Source: Haloarcula nitratireducens (GTDB lineage: Archaea; Halobacteriota; Halobacteria; Halobacteriales; Haloarculaceae). From it: a stretch of DNA of 11,967 nucleotides. The notes beneath the pieces are model-generated. The model did not search any database and had not been told where the DNA came from. It saw nothing but the letters and a program-made list of their open reading frames with translations. Position 1 is the first letter of the stretch, and each line of letters begins with the position of its first letter. The stretch is taken from positions 1 to 11,967 of the forward strand of contig NZ_RKLT01000047.1 of the NCBI RefSeq assembly GCF_019599505.1, written 5' to 3'. The position numbers were made by a program, and so were the translations under genes. Below, piece after piece: positions 1 through 5,485 of this stretch.

Positions 1-2
1 CC

Positions 3-74
3 CCCACCGAGCAGAGCCACCCACGGCAGATGACGCTCGGAGAGGTCGGGTCGGAACCCACTACCGGTGGTTAG
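3..74 (+). CDS. tnpB: TnpB (IS1341-type RNA-guided nuclease), C-terminal fragment cut by the window edge
   Basis: Only the last 23 codons are visible, in the frame starting at base 3 and ending in TAG. The peptide (PTEQSHPRQMTLGEVGSEPT..., ending TTGG) resembles the low-complexity tail after the catalytic zinc-ribbon/RuvC part of haloarchaeal TnpB. TnpB is a compact DNA nuclease guided by an RNA made from the element's own right end. It cuts the donor site after excision and so favours retention of the element. The call rests mainly on what follows directly: a right-end hairpin of the expected type. No catalytic residue is visible here, so activity cannot be judged. Confidence 0.6.
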   Translation, partial: PTEQSHPRQMTLGEVGSEPTTGG

Positions 75-126
75 CCGGTATTCCCATGCAGGGAAGCCGC
101 GCCGTTCACGGCGCGGAGGATGTCAC
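75..126 (+). ncRNA. Candidate omega RNA (reRNA) 3' scaffold of the left TnpB element
   Basis: In TnpB systems the guide RNA overlaps the 3' end of tnpB and the element's right end, and its guide is the flanking chromosomal DNA. In haloarchaea such transcripts are known as sense overlapping RNAs of IS1341-type genes. Here the GC-rich 8-bp stem with a TTCA loop (97-116) followed by GGATGTCAC fits the scaffold end. The guide would begin around 121-127 and read into the 3' end of the adjacent membrane-protein gene. The 5' end of the RNA cannot be set from sequence alone and probably lies upstream of the window. Confidence 0.5.
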
Positions 127-127
127 C

Positions 128-424
128 TCATCTGTCACTGTCCAATTGCTTCAGTTCTTGCTCGACGAGGTCGTCCTCGAGTTGCCCCGCAATCTGTTGG
201 TCGGTGTCTGGATGCTCCGACGGAGGATCACGACGACTGGCGAGGGCAAGACTGGCATTTCGTAGCAGTACATAGACGGTCGTGCCAGTTGCGACTGCTG
301 CTCCCGCGTAAGCGAGTAGTAACGCTTCCGGACCGAGTAATTCGAGCAAGAGCGGGCGGGCAAGTGCTATAAAAACGACGACGCTTATAAGCGTACTCAC
401 GACGAATGCGGTCAGACGTCCCAT
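128..424 (-). CDS. Small two-helix membrane protein, unknown function
   Basis: A 98-residue protein with two hydrophobic segments at about residues 4-25 and 33-55. A short basic stretch follows (LASRR, 61-65), then an acidic, hydrophilic C-terminal tail rich in Asp, Glu and Gln. This suggests a small inner-membrane protein with a cytoplasmic tail. Codon use is haloarchaeal (GTC, CTC, GAC, GAG). The ATG at 424 is chosen because no plausible upstream start improves the fit. I do not recognise a named family, although haloarchaea carry many such proteins. It is divergent from the MinD-like gene. Its TGA stop (128-130) lies within a few bases of the right end of the TnpB element, so the insertion appears to have spared the reading frame or trimmed only its last residues. 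Confidence 0.65.
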   Translation of the reverse strand: MGRLTAFVVSTLISVVVFIALARPLLLELLGPEALLLAYAGAAVATGTTVYVLLRNASLALASRRDPPSEHPDTDQQIAGQLEDDLVEQELKQLDSDR

Positions 425-528
425 AGTCTGTCTACGTACCCATCAGATTTCAGTCCTCTGACTAGTTCTGTGAATAGGTCTTGCTGATTCGCGTAGCACA
501 TCCACCCGATAGACTTATCAATATCTAT

Positions 529-556
529 TGGTAATATTCTTACATATACTGGTAAT
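529..556 (+). promoter_or_regulatory. Direct repeat TGGTAAT x2 in the AT-rich promoter region of the MinD-like gene
   Basis: TGGTAAT occurs at 529-535 and again at 550-556, spaced 21 bases start to start, which is two turns of B-DNA. The pair sits in the AT-rich promoter region 11-38 bases upstream of the ATG at 567. TATA-like candidates are TAATATT (532-538) and TACATATA (541-548). Same-face repeats overlapping a core promoter suggest an operator, but this is inference from spacing alone. Confidence 0.35.
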
Positions 557-566
557 CAATTGGACC

Positions 567-1853
567 ATGGTCACAAATCACGTGTTTACTGTTGCTGGGG
601 CAAAGGGGGGAATCGGGAAAACGACAACCTGTCTCAATCTCGGCACAATGTTGGCGGAGGCTGGGTATTCGACTGTCGTTGTCGAGATGGATCTGGCGAT
701 GGCAAACGTCGTCGATTTTCTGAATTTGGATCTAAACCTGAAGACGGCCACAACATTCCACGATGTCCTTGCTGGCCACGCGTCGGTTACAGAGGCCATG
801 TACGAGACAGACGTCGGACTCTCAGTTGTCCCAAGTGGGACAACACTTGATGGCTACGCCGAGACGGAGCTTGATCGGCTTCCAGACATCGTCGAGTCAC
901 TCCGCTGGTACCACGATATTGTCCTCTTCGATACCCCGGCCGGGCTCAGCGAAGAGACAGTCCGGCCGCTAGAGCTCGCCGACAGTGTCCTGCTTATCTC
1001 GACGCCACGAGCGGCGGCAGTTCGAAACGTTAGAACCACACAAGAGCTTGCCGATCGAGTCGAAACGCCAGTCCGTGGACTCATCCTCACGAGATCCGGA
1101 ACTGGAACCTCCCCCGGTGCGGATCATATCGCAGAGTTCCTTGACGTTGAGTTGCTCGGTCATGTTCCTGAAGACGACGCTGTGCCACATGCTCAAGACC
1201 AGGGCATTCCGGTCGTGCAAAATGCACCGAACGCCGGTGCGGCGATCGCGTACACAAAGATTGCACGGAAGCTGGTGGCAACTGAGAAGGCAGCAACCGA
1301 ACAATCGACAGCGCCGTCCAGTTCTGTAGACTCAGGAACAACGACTCGCGAAAAAGAACAGCAACAGGACGGGATGGATGGAGCCAATGCGACAGCCGAT
1401 GAGCAGGACCCCCTCGCACAGCCAGCCGACAAGGAGCCTACGCAACAATCGCCCGCATCAGAGACCCACCCCAGTAATGATAGCGAGTTGCTTGGTCCCG
1501 CGCCACCACCACGCCTGTCGAAATCAGACGAGGGGACAGCAACGCCGAGAACTGCTGCTCACGACGTGACGACAGACACTGCTACTGAAAGTGACCACTC
1601 CACTGAGGATCCGGAAGCGGCGATATCGACAATTGAGGATGCCTCGACGAGTGATGGACGCGACAATGATGAACGCGACAGCGAGCCCGAAAACACAGCC
1701 GCTGACCGCACAGATGCTGACACGGAAGATCAATCAGCGACGACGTCGTCTGGTTCAGCGACTGGTGTTACTGGCGAGGACAACGAAACAACAACCGACC
1801 AGACTCCGGATGAGAACCTTGAGACACGGATGCGATCGCTGTTAGGACTCTGA
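567..1853 (+). CDS. MinD/ParA-family ATPase with a long acidic C-terminal tail
   Basis: Of 428 residues, the first ~240 are a SIMIBI-class ATPase that should dimerise on ATP and position a partner at a membrane or surface. The deviant Walker A GAKGGIGKTT (11-20) has the signature Lys13 and catalytic Lys18. The switch I-like segment EMDLAMANVVDFL (40-52) has Glu where DxD is usual. The Walker B/switch II segment is LFDTPAG (120-126), followed by MinD-typical LADSVLLISTPRAAAVRNV (137-155) and GHVPEDDAVPHAQDQGIPVVQNAP (198-221). Residues ~241-417 are low-complexity, rich in Asp, Glu, Thr, Ser and Gln, and probably disordered. The tail ends in a short possible amphipathic helix, LETRMRSLLGL. The ATG at 567 is preferred over a TTG at 528, which would add 13 residues and overlap the promoter. 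Haloferax MinD4 has a comparable long C-terminal extension and affects archaellum and chemosensory-array positioning, but orthology here is not established. Confidence 0.88.
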   Translation: MVTNHVFTVAGAKGGIGKTTTCLNLGTMLAEAGYSTVVVEMDLAMANVVDFLNLDLNLKTATTFHDVLAGHASVTEAMYETDVGLSVVPSGTTLDGYAETELDRLPDIVESLRWYHDIVLFDTPAGLSEETVRPLELADSVLLISTPRAAAVRNVRTTQELADRVETPVRGLILTRSGTGTSPGADHIAEFLDVELLGHVPEDDAVPHAQDQGIPVVQNAPNAGAAIAYTKIARKLVATEKAATEQSTAPSSSVDSGTTTREKEQQQDGMDGANATADEQDPLAQPADKEPTQQSPASETHPSNDSELLGPAPPPRLSKSDEGTATPRTAAHDVTTDTATESDHSTEDPEAAISTIEDASTSDGRDNDERDSEPENTAADRTDADTEDQSATTSSGSATGVTGEDNETTTDQTPDENLETRMRSLLGL

Positions 1854-1903
1854 CCGGTACCAACTCACTCTCCGATCCGGTCAAAACAACGGAAGGATAG
1901 CAC

Positions 1904-2536
1904 TCAAAGATTCCCAGTAGCGCAGTCGATATGCCTACTATTCTCTCGACAATCCACAACTAGATCGAAGAATGGCCGTAGCTTGTTGAGTGTCTGTTCG
2001 GTGTGCGCCTCAGGATCGAGATGAAAGTGCGCGATGGCATCGTGCTCTGCGAACAGGTTGGTCACAACATCTAAAAACCGACCGGCTTGTGCCACGCTAA
2101 TATACTGGAGGAGGACCGTCACTGAATCGAAACAGACCACGATTTGCCGCTCAGATGTCGTCTCTGTCCAGGTATCCAGTTGCGCAGTAATCCGAGTTCC
2201 AAGACTGGTGAGATCCGCCGGCGAGTCGAGATGGCGGATAGTGACGGCAGCGTCCGCCTGATCACCAGAGTCGGTGTTCATCACATAGCTATCGGCGCTC
2301 ACATACAGGATGACGGAATCCGCGGGCGGCTGCACACCGTATCGCTTAGCGAGGGCTAGTCGGGTACGTGGCGAGTTGGTATAGGTAATCGAGAGGGCAT
2401 TGGTCCGGGCAGGGTCGCTGATCGTTCGCAAAGCCAAACAGGTGGTCTGACGCTCCATTTCGAACACTGGACAGAGACACAAGACGCTATCACCGGGGTG
2501 AACTGTTGTCGAGAAGTGATCACTACAGAGTGCCAT
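1904..2536 (-). CDS. DUF7504-like haloarchaeal protein (degenerate RecA/KaiC-like fold, no P-loop)
   Basis: A 210-residue soluble acidic protein. The N-terminus has the layout 'HPGDSVLCLCPVFEMERQTTCLALRTI', where a RecA-like fold would carry a P-loop, but no GxxxxGK[ST] is present. A central strand, QIVVCFDSVTVLLQY (131-145), resembles Walker B. The HFHLD motif (170-174) and RPFFDLVVDCRE (187-198) follow the pattern I associate with haloarchaeal DUF7504 proteins. These are often annotated near sensory and transcriptional genes and have no established activity. The ATG at 2536 is preferred to the TTG at 2563. The gene is convergent with the MinD-like gene, 50 bases between stops. The fold call is by motif memory; the family name is moderately sure, the function unknown. 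Confidence 0.65.
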   Translation of the reverse strand: MALCSDHFSTTVHPGDSVLCLCPVFEMERQTTCLALRTISDPARTNALSITYTNSPRTRLALAKRYGVQPPADSVILYVSADSYVMNTDSGDQADAAVTIRHLDSPADLTSLGTRITAQLDTWTETTSERQIVVCFDSVTVLLQYISVAQAGRFLDVVTNLFAEHDAIAHFHLDPEAHTEQTLNKLRPFFDLVVDCRENSRHIDCATGNL

Positions 2537-2983
2537 GTGAGACTTAGTTGTGAGAAGCGACAACGCTGCTTGTGATCAGATTGTGCGGAGTGACGTCTGG
2601 AAGGGAGGACGTCTTCATGACGTGTTGTACAGCGGTGCAGCAAGACTGCCATTGTGGTTGGCAGCCGCTGGTAGTAGCTCGGTTGCGACACCGACCGAGA
2701 GTATATGACTCTGCAGAGCGCTTGGACCGAGATCGATCGATCCAGACAGCGCGAGACCAATTAGGGAACATACAGAAGTAGCTATACGGGAGTAAAATAT
2801 ACCTTCCTAACCTATTTCAAATCCTGATACTGGAAGAAGCTGTCTGTTTCAGGACTAATCATAAATTTCCACTTCTACAGAGATATACACACATGATTTA
2901 ATGAGATATAATTTGGGAAGTTTTGAGTATTTATACTGATTAGTGGTGGTTTGTGTTAGCGAGCCAGAAATACGTAGATACTA
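2537..2983. other. Intergenic stretch without a supported gene; AT-rich core about 2775-2945
   Basis: Several overlapping frames are open on both strands from 2540 to 2780, but none has haloarchaeal codon bias or an acidic product, and none shows a recognisable domain. From about 2775 to 2945 the base composition drops sharply to AT-rich, unlike the rest of the window. This part carries several TATA-like strings, including the promoter candidate at 2928-2936. A weak inverted repeat TCCTGA/TCAGGA (2822-2827 and 2849-2854) is within chance expectation. The first part may be a decayed gene, but I cannot name it. Confidence 0.5.
2928..2936 (+). promoter_or_regulatory. Candidate TATA box for the 2984-3552 transcript
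   Basis: TATTTATAC lies at the downstream edge of the AT-rich stretch. A start of transcription about 26 bases downstream (around 2958) would give a leader of about 26 bases to the mini-ORF at 2984, or about 70 bases to the one at 3027. Other AT-rich strings nearby make this only one of several options. Confidence 0.35.
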
Positions 2984-3025
2984 ATGGAAGGGGTCGAAAA
3001 ACGGCTCCCAGAGGACCGTCACTGA
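2984..3025 (+). other. 13-codon mini-ORF (possible leader peptide or gene fragment)
   Basis: ATG at 2984 opens MEGVEKRLPEDRH and stops at TGA 3023-3025, one base before the ATG of the next mini-ORF at 3027. The peptide is charged in the haloarchaeal manner, but it is far too short to judge as a coding gene. It is listed because it and 3027-3113 form an unbroken relay of reading frames into the 148-residue protein. That pattern fits coupled leaders or a gene broken by frameshifts. Confidence 0.2.
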
Positions 3026-3026
3026 C

Positions 3027-3113
3027 ATGACTGATAGTGAGCAACACGCAGGCAAAAATGAGAGACTGAAACACCAGCCCGACCACGGTTCCGAAGGCGA
3101 TCGCGATGAATGA
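3027..3113 (+). CDS. 28-residue acidic/hydrophilic ORF overlapping the next gene; leader peptide or frameshifted N-terminus
   Basis: The ORF encodes MTDSEQHAGKNERLKHQPDH followed by GSEGDRDE and stops at TGA 3111-3113. Its composition resembles the disordered N-terminus of a haloarchaeal cytosolic protein. It overlaps the ATG of the 148-residue protein (3106) by 8 bases in the arrangement ATGAATGA. Two readings are possible. It may be a small upstream gene translationally coupled to the next, or the natural N-terminus of that protein with a one-frame slip near 3105-3113. If joined, the product would begin with an acidic, polar tail of the usual haloarchaeal kind. The sequence alone cannot decide. 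Confidence 0.35.
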   Translation: MTDSEQHAGKNERLKHQPDHGSEGDRDE

Positions 3114-3552
3114 TGCTGTCGAGGCTGTCCTCGACGTAACCGAGCGTGTCGAGCACGTCCGTGGCGCGGCGGATGTCGCCGGCATCCGGGTGAAACTTGC
3201 ACATGGTGGCACAACCAAGTGGCTCAACTTTCCCGCTGGTGTGTGGTTCCAAGGTATCGACACACAGGCCGTCCATGCGGCCATGGCTGATCTCGGTATT
3301 AACATTAGTGATCTGGGTCGCGAGGAGTGGGACGCCCTTCGCCGACGGTGGAGTCACCGGGGTAGCGAGGAGTATGACCTCGTCGAGAAACGTATCGCGA
3401 ACAGTGTCCCTCGCGAGCACGTTGAGATTGGTGAGTTGTACGACTCCGCCCGCCTTGATGACAGCGCCGATGGGCCACTTCGACCACCAACTCCTGTCGG
3501 GCCCGGTAGTTCTTCCACTTTGCCAAAAGAGCATCGTGATTCAGATCGATAG
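3106..3552 (+). CDS. Hypothetical acidic protein, 148 residues
   Basis: I do not recognise the family. The product is acidic and soluble, with no membrane segment or signal peptide. Its middle has a compact-looking aromatic region (GGTTKWLNFPAGVWFQGIDT, about residues 34-53). A helical, Arg/Glu-rich part follows (LGREEWDALRRRW, about 70-82). The C-terminal ~35 residues are Pro/Ser/Asp-rich and probably disordered. Codon choice (GTC, GAG, CTC, GAC, CGC) strongly favours this frame over a 171-codon antisense frame at 3019-3534, whose product has atypical Cys, Arg and Thr content. The ATG at 3106 is the first in frame, after a TGA at 3067-3069. The start overlaps the preceding mini-ORF by 8 bases, so the true N-terminus may lie in another frame. 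It stands 76 bases upstream of the large pilin-like gene, which has its own promoter. Confidence 0.6.
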   Translation: MNDAVEAVLDVTERVEHVRGAADVAGIRVKLAHGGTTKWLNFPAGVWFQGIDTQAVHAAMADLGINISDLGREEWDALRRRWSHRGSEEYDLVEKRIANSVPREHVEIGELYDSARLDDSADGPLRPPTPVGPGSSSTLPKEHRDSDR

Positions 3553-3597
3553 CGCAGATTTTTGTTTTTCAGATAGAGGCCAAGTAGTTGTGCAATA

Positions 3598-3606
3598 GTT
3601 TTTATA
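3598..3606 (+). promoter_or_regulatory. TATA box for leaderless transcription of the large pilin-like gene
   Basis: GTTTTTATATG contains a TATA box centred near 3602, 27 bases before the ATG at 3629. This is the spacing at which archaeal transcription begins at or next to the A of the start codon. No Shine-Dalgarno sequence is seen before the ATG, which agrees with a leaderless mRNA. Confidence 0.65.
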
Positions 3607-3628
3607 TGTTCACTGTATTCTACTACCA

Positions 3629-5398
3629 ATGCGTGATCCTGAGCCGTCAGGTCGACTGCCACTGCTCTTACGAGACAGTCGGGGGCAGTCGGAAGTCCTT
3701 GGAGTCGTCCTCATTCTCGGTCTCACGATCGCTGGCACAGCCGCCGCGGTCGCATTCGGAGCGCCGGCCCTCTCTTCCATTCAACAGACGACAGAAACCT
3801 CCAGTGCCGAGCACGCAATGACGCAACTCGATTCGAAAGCGAGCCTTGTCGGCTTCGATAATGCTCCCTCCCAACAGGTCGATCTCGGGATTCGTGGCAC
3901 CGGAGGGACGACACGAGTGAATGCCTCTAGCGGCTATATAACGATTACCAAAACCAATACCACTAGTGGCGTCACCACCACGTTTCTCGAGACGGATCTC
4001 GGCGCAGTGGTCTACGAGAACGGGGACACAACCATTGCGTATCAGGGGGGCGGAGTCTGGAAACGGACTGGCCCGGGGAGCACCATGGTATCGTCCCCGG
4101 AGTTTCATTACCGCGGAACGACGCTCACACTCCCGTTAATTATTGTCTCGGGTACCGATACTCTCGATAACCGAGTGCAGATACGTCACGGAACGTCCCA
4201 GCCGGTATTCCCGGTCGATGGGGTCGCAAGCAAGACGAATCCGTTGGCCGGCGACCGCGTCAACGTCACTATTACCAGCAGGTACTACCAGGCCTGGGGG
4301 CGCTTCTTTGAGGAGCGGAGCGGCGGAATGGCGACCTACGACCACCCGAATCAGACGGTAACCGCGACGCTCGTCGCTCCGGAGACCCAAGAGTCGGTTA
4401 CCCAGGGTATGATGTCGACATCGCCGTCGAAGAAGTTGCATATCGACGGGAAACATGGGGCCGTCTTCATCGATACGTACAACTCCTCCATTGGGGACTA
4501 CGCCAGCACGAGTGGGTCGGGTGGCACCATCGCCACGGCCGGTGGGGTCAATGTCCAACACGGCACGCTCAACGGCAGCCTCGTCTCTGGCGGCGGCGAA
4601 GTCAATCTCAAGAAAAGCTCATACGTCACTGACGACCTCGCGTACGGCGGGACGTTCTCAACCCATGATGCCCCATCGAGCCACGTTGGTGGGGCCATAA
4701 CGAACGATGGGTCGGCTCCAACCATCGACCCAATCGACGGGTATATCGATCAGCAACAGACGGAAATCAGAGACAACCCGAACGTGAACGCAGACACTGA
4801 TATTGACGACCAAGGTGACAGCGACCCCACCAACGACGAACTCGATGATAGTCAAACGTCCTGGACACTAGACGCGGGGACGTACTATCTCGAAACGATC
4901 GATCTACAGAGCGGCGAGACCCTGACGCTAAACAACACTGACGGCCCCATCGAGATATACGTCGAGGACGACGTCATACTCGACGACGCTACGCTTGACG
5001 TCGTCAGTGAATCGGGTAGCAGGGTCAGAATCTACGTCGCTCACAAACGGATCGAAATCAAGGGCGGATCAACCGTGTCGGTCCCTGAGGAACGATCTAG
5101 CAAACTCTGGCTATACGGGGGACGCGACACACACATCAAGCTCGAAGATGCCGGCACGAGGGTCGTCGGGGTAATTTATGCCCCCTCGGGTGACACCCAT
5201 TCAGGTAAAGTCGAGTTCAGAGAGGAAGCCGAACTCTACGGGGGGATTGTTGGGGGTGAGGCAAGGATCGAATCCGGCGCAGAGATTCACTACGACGAGA
5301 CGCTCAAGTCACAGGCACCACTGCCAGTCGGTGCCGATGTGACACGATTGACGTACCTGCACATTACGACCAGCACGGTGAACGTGACCGACGGGTAG
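3629..5398 (+). CDS. Large DUF7289-like pilin with C-terminal DUF7305-like beta-rich domain
   Basis: A 589-residue protein with a class-III (type IV pilin-like) signal: basic leader, then SRG|QSEVLG (likely cleavage after Gly19) and a hydrophobic helix at about 23-47. The Glu after QS matches the Glu5 needed for pilin assembly. Residues ~55-250 resemble the 249-residue pilin-like protein on the facing strand, most clearly ITSRYYQAWGRFFEE (215-229) against ITVNSPRADAWGHYFER. Residues ~265-360 are Gly/Ser/Thr-rich. An Asp-rich loop follows (387-402), then a likely beta-helix with LWLYGG, GVIYAPSG, ELYGGIVGGE and IHYDETL (493-560), the DUF7305-like pattern. This would place a large extracellular beta domain on a pilin stem, consistent with a tip adhesin or surface-bound protein. 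The role is inference. It is transcribed from its own leaderless promoter and convergent with the minor-pilin-like operon. Confidence 0.85.
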   Translation: MRDPEPSGRLPLLLRDSRGQSEVLGVVLILGLTIAGTAAAVAFGAPALSSIQQTTETSSAEHAMTQLDSKASLVGFDNAPSQQVDLGIRGTGGTTRVNASSGYITITKTNTTSGVTTTFLETDLGAVVYENGDTTIAYQGGGVWKRTGPGSTMVSSPEFHYRGTTLTLPLIIVSGTDTLDNRVQIRHGTSQPVFPVDGVASKTNPLAGDRVNVTITSRYYQAWGRFFEERSGGMATYDHPNQTVTATLVAPETQESVTQGMMSTSPSKKLHIDGKHGAVFIDTYNSSIGDYASTSGSGGTIATAGGVNVQHGTLNGSLVSGGGEVNLKKSSYVTDDLAYGGTFSTHDAPSSHVGGAITNDGSAPTIDPIDGYIDQQQTEIRDNPNVNADTDIDDQGDSDPTNDELDDSQTSWTLDAGTYYLETIDLQSGETLTLNNTDGPIEIYVEDDVILDDATLDVVSESGSRVRIYVAHKRIEIKGGSTVSVPEERSSKLWLYGGRDTHIKLEDAGTRVVGVIYAPSGDTHSGKVEFREEAELYGGIVGGEARIESGAEIHYDETLKSQAPLPVGADVTRLTYLHITTSTVNVTDG

Positions 5399-5418
5399 AG
5401 CTGTCGTCGGTGGATTAT

Positions 5419-5458
5419 CGTCCGGAATGGACGCGCTTCCTCCACCCCTGAAGGGTGG
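5419..5458. terminator. Tandem hairpins between convergent genes (possible bidirectional terminator)
   Basis: Hairpin 1 pairs CGTCC (5419-5423) with GGACG (5429-5433) around GGAAT. Hairpin 2 pairs CCACCC (5442-5447) with GGGTGG (5453-5458) around CTGAA and is followed by GTTTCC. Both lie within the 87 bases between the stops of two convergent genes, where a terminator would be expected. Archaeal termination depends mainly on T-tracts, and the T-runs here are short. The second hairpin is better explained as a TnpB right-end remnant, which need not exclude a terminator role. Confidence 0.35.
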
Positions 5459-5480
5459 GTTTCCGCGCTGTATCCGCTAT
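5434..5480 (-). ncRNA. Orphan TnpB-type right end / omega RNA scaffold remnant
   Basis: Read on the minus strand, this gives TAGCGGATACAGCGC, then GGAAACC, a CCACCC stem, TTCAG, a GGGTGG stem and AGGAAG. It aligns with the right end at 72-122 (TAGCCGGTATTC..., GGAAGCC, stem, TTCA, stem, GGAGGATG). The shared marks are GGAA.CC before the stem, the TTCA loop and GGAGGA after it. The stem sequences differ, but each pairs with itself, as expected of a conserved RNA structure. No tnpB gene is attached. It begins 6 bases after the pilin operon's last stop codon, in the same orientation. It could therefore be transcribed as the operon's 3' end, with a presumptive guide reading from about 5434 down. 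Confidence 0.5.
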
Positions 5481-5485
5481 GATTG

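Larger units (their letters stand above)
1..126 (+). mobile_element. Right end of an IS1341-type (IS200/IS605 family, tnpB-only) element
   Basis: The window opens inside the last codons of a tnpB gene (stop at 72-74). A terminal region follows with a perfect 8-bp hairpin: stem 97-104 with 109-116, loop TTCA at 105-108, then AGGATGTCAC. The pattern GGAAGCC, stem, TTCA, stem, GGAGGATG is the right-end signature I know from many prokaryotic IS605-type tnpB elements. No tnpA (Y1 transposase) is visible, though it could lie outside the window. The exact right boundary cannot be fixed from one copy; I place it near 121-126, immediately before the stop of the neighbouring gene. Confidence 0.75.

Noticed and set aside
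67..372. 101-codon plus-strand ORF covering the left right-end hairpin and the 98-residue gene
   Set aside because: It runs through a structured IS end and antisense to a gene with good codon use. The product is Arg/His/Cys-rich and unlike a haloarchaeal protein.
528..566. TTG start extending the MinD-like protein by 13 residues
   Set aside because: The added residues are hydrophobic, overlap the AT-rich promoter and the TGGTAAT repeat, and precede the standard MinD start at the ATG.
2356..2760. 134-codon minus-strand ORF overlapping the start of the DUF7504-like gene
   Set aside because: The overlapped frame has domain motifs and good codon bias. This one gives a Cys/Arg/Ser-rich product with no recognisable feature.
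2822..2854. Inverted repeat TCCTGA/TCAGGA in the AT-rich stretch
   Set aside because: Six bases with a 21-base loop is within chance expectation; no T-tract or other signal supports a function.
3019..3534. 171-codon minus-strand ORF opposite the 148-residue hypothetical gene
   Set aside because: Its product is not acidic and its codon third positions lack the G/C bias. The plus-strand frame over the same bases has both, so this is the antisense shadow.
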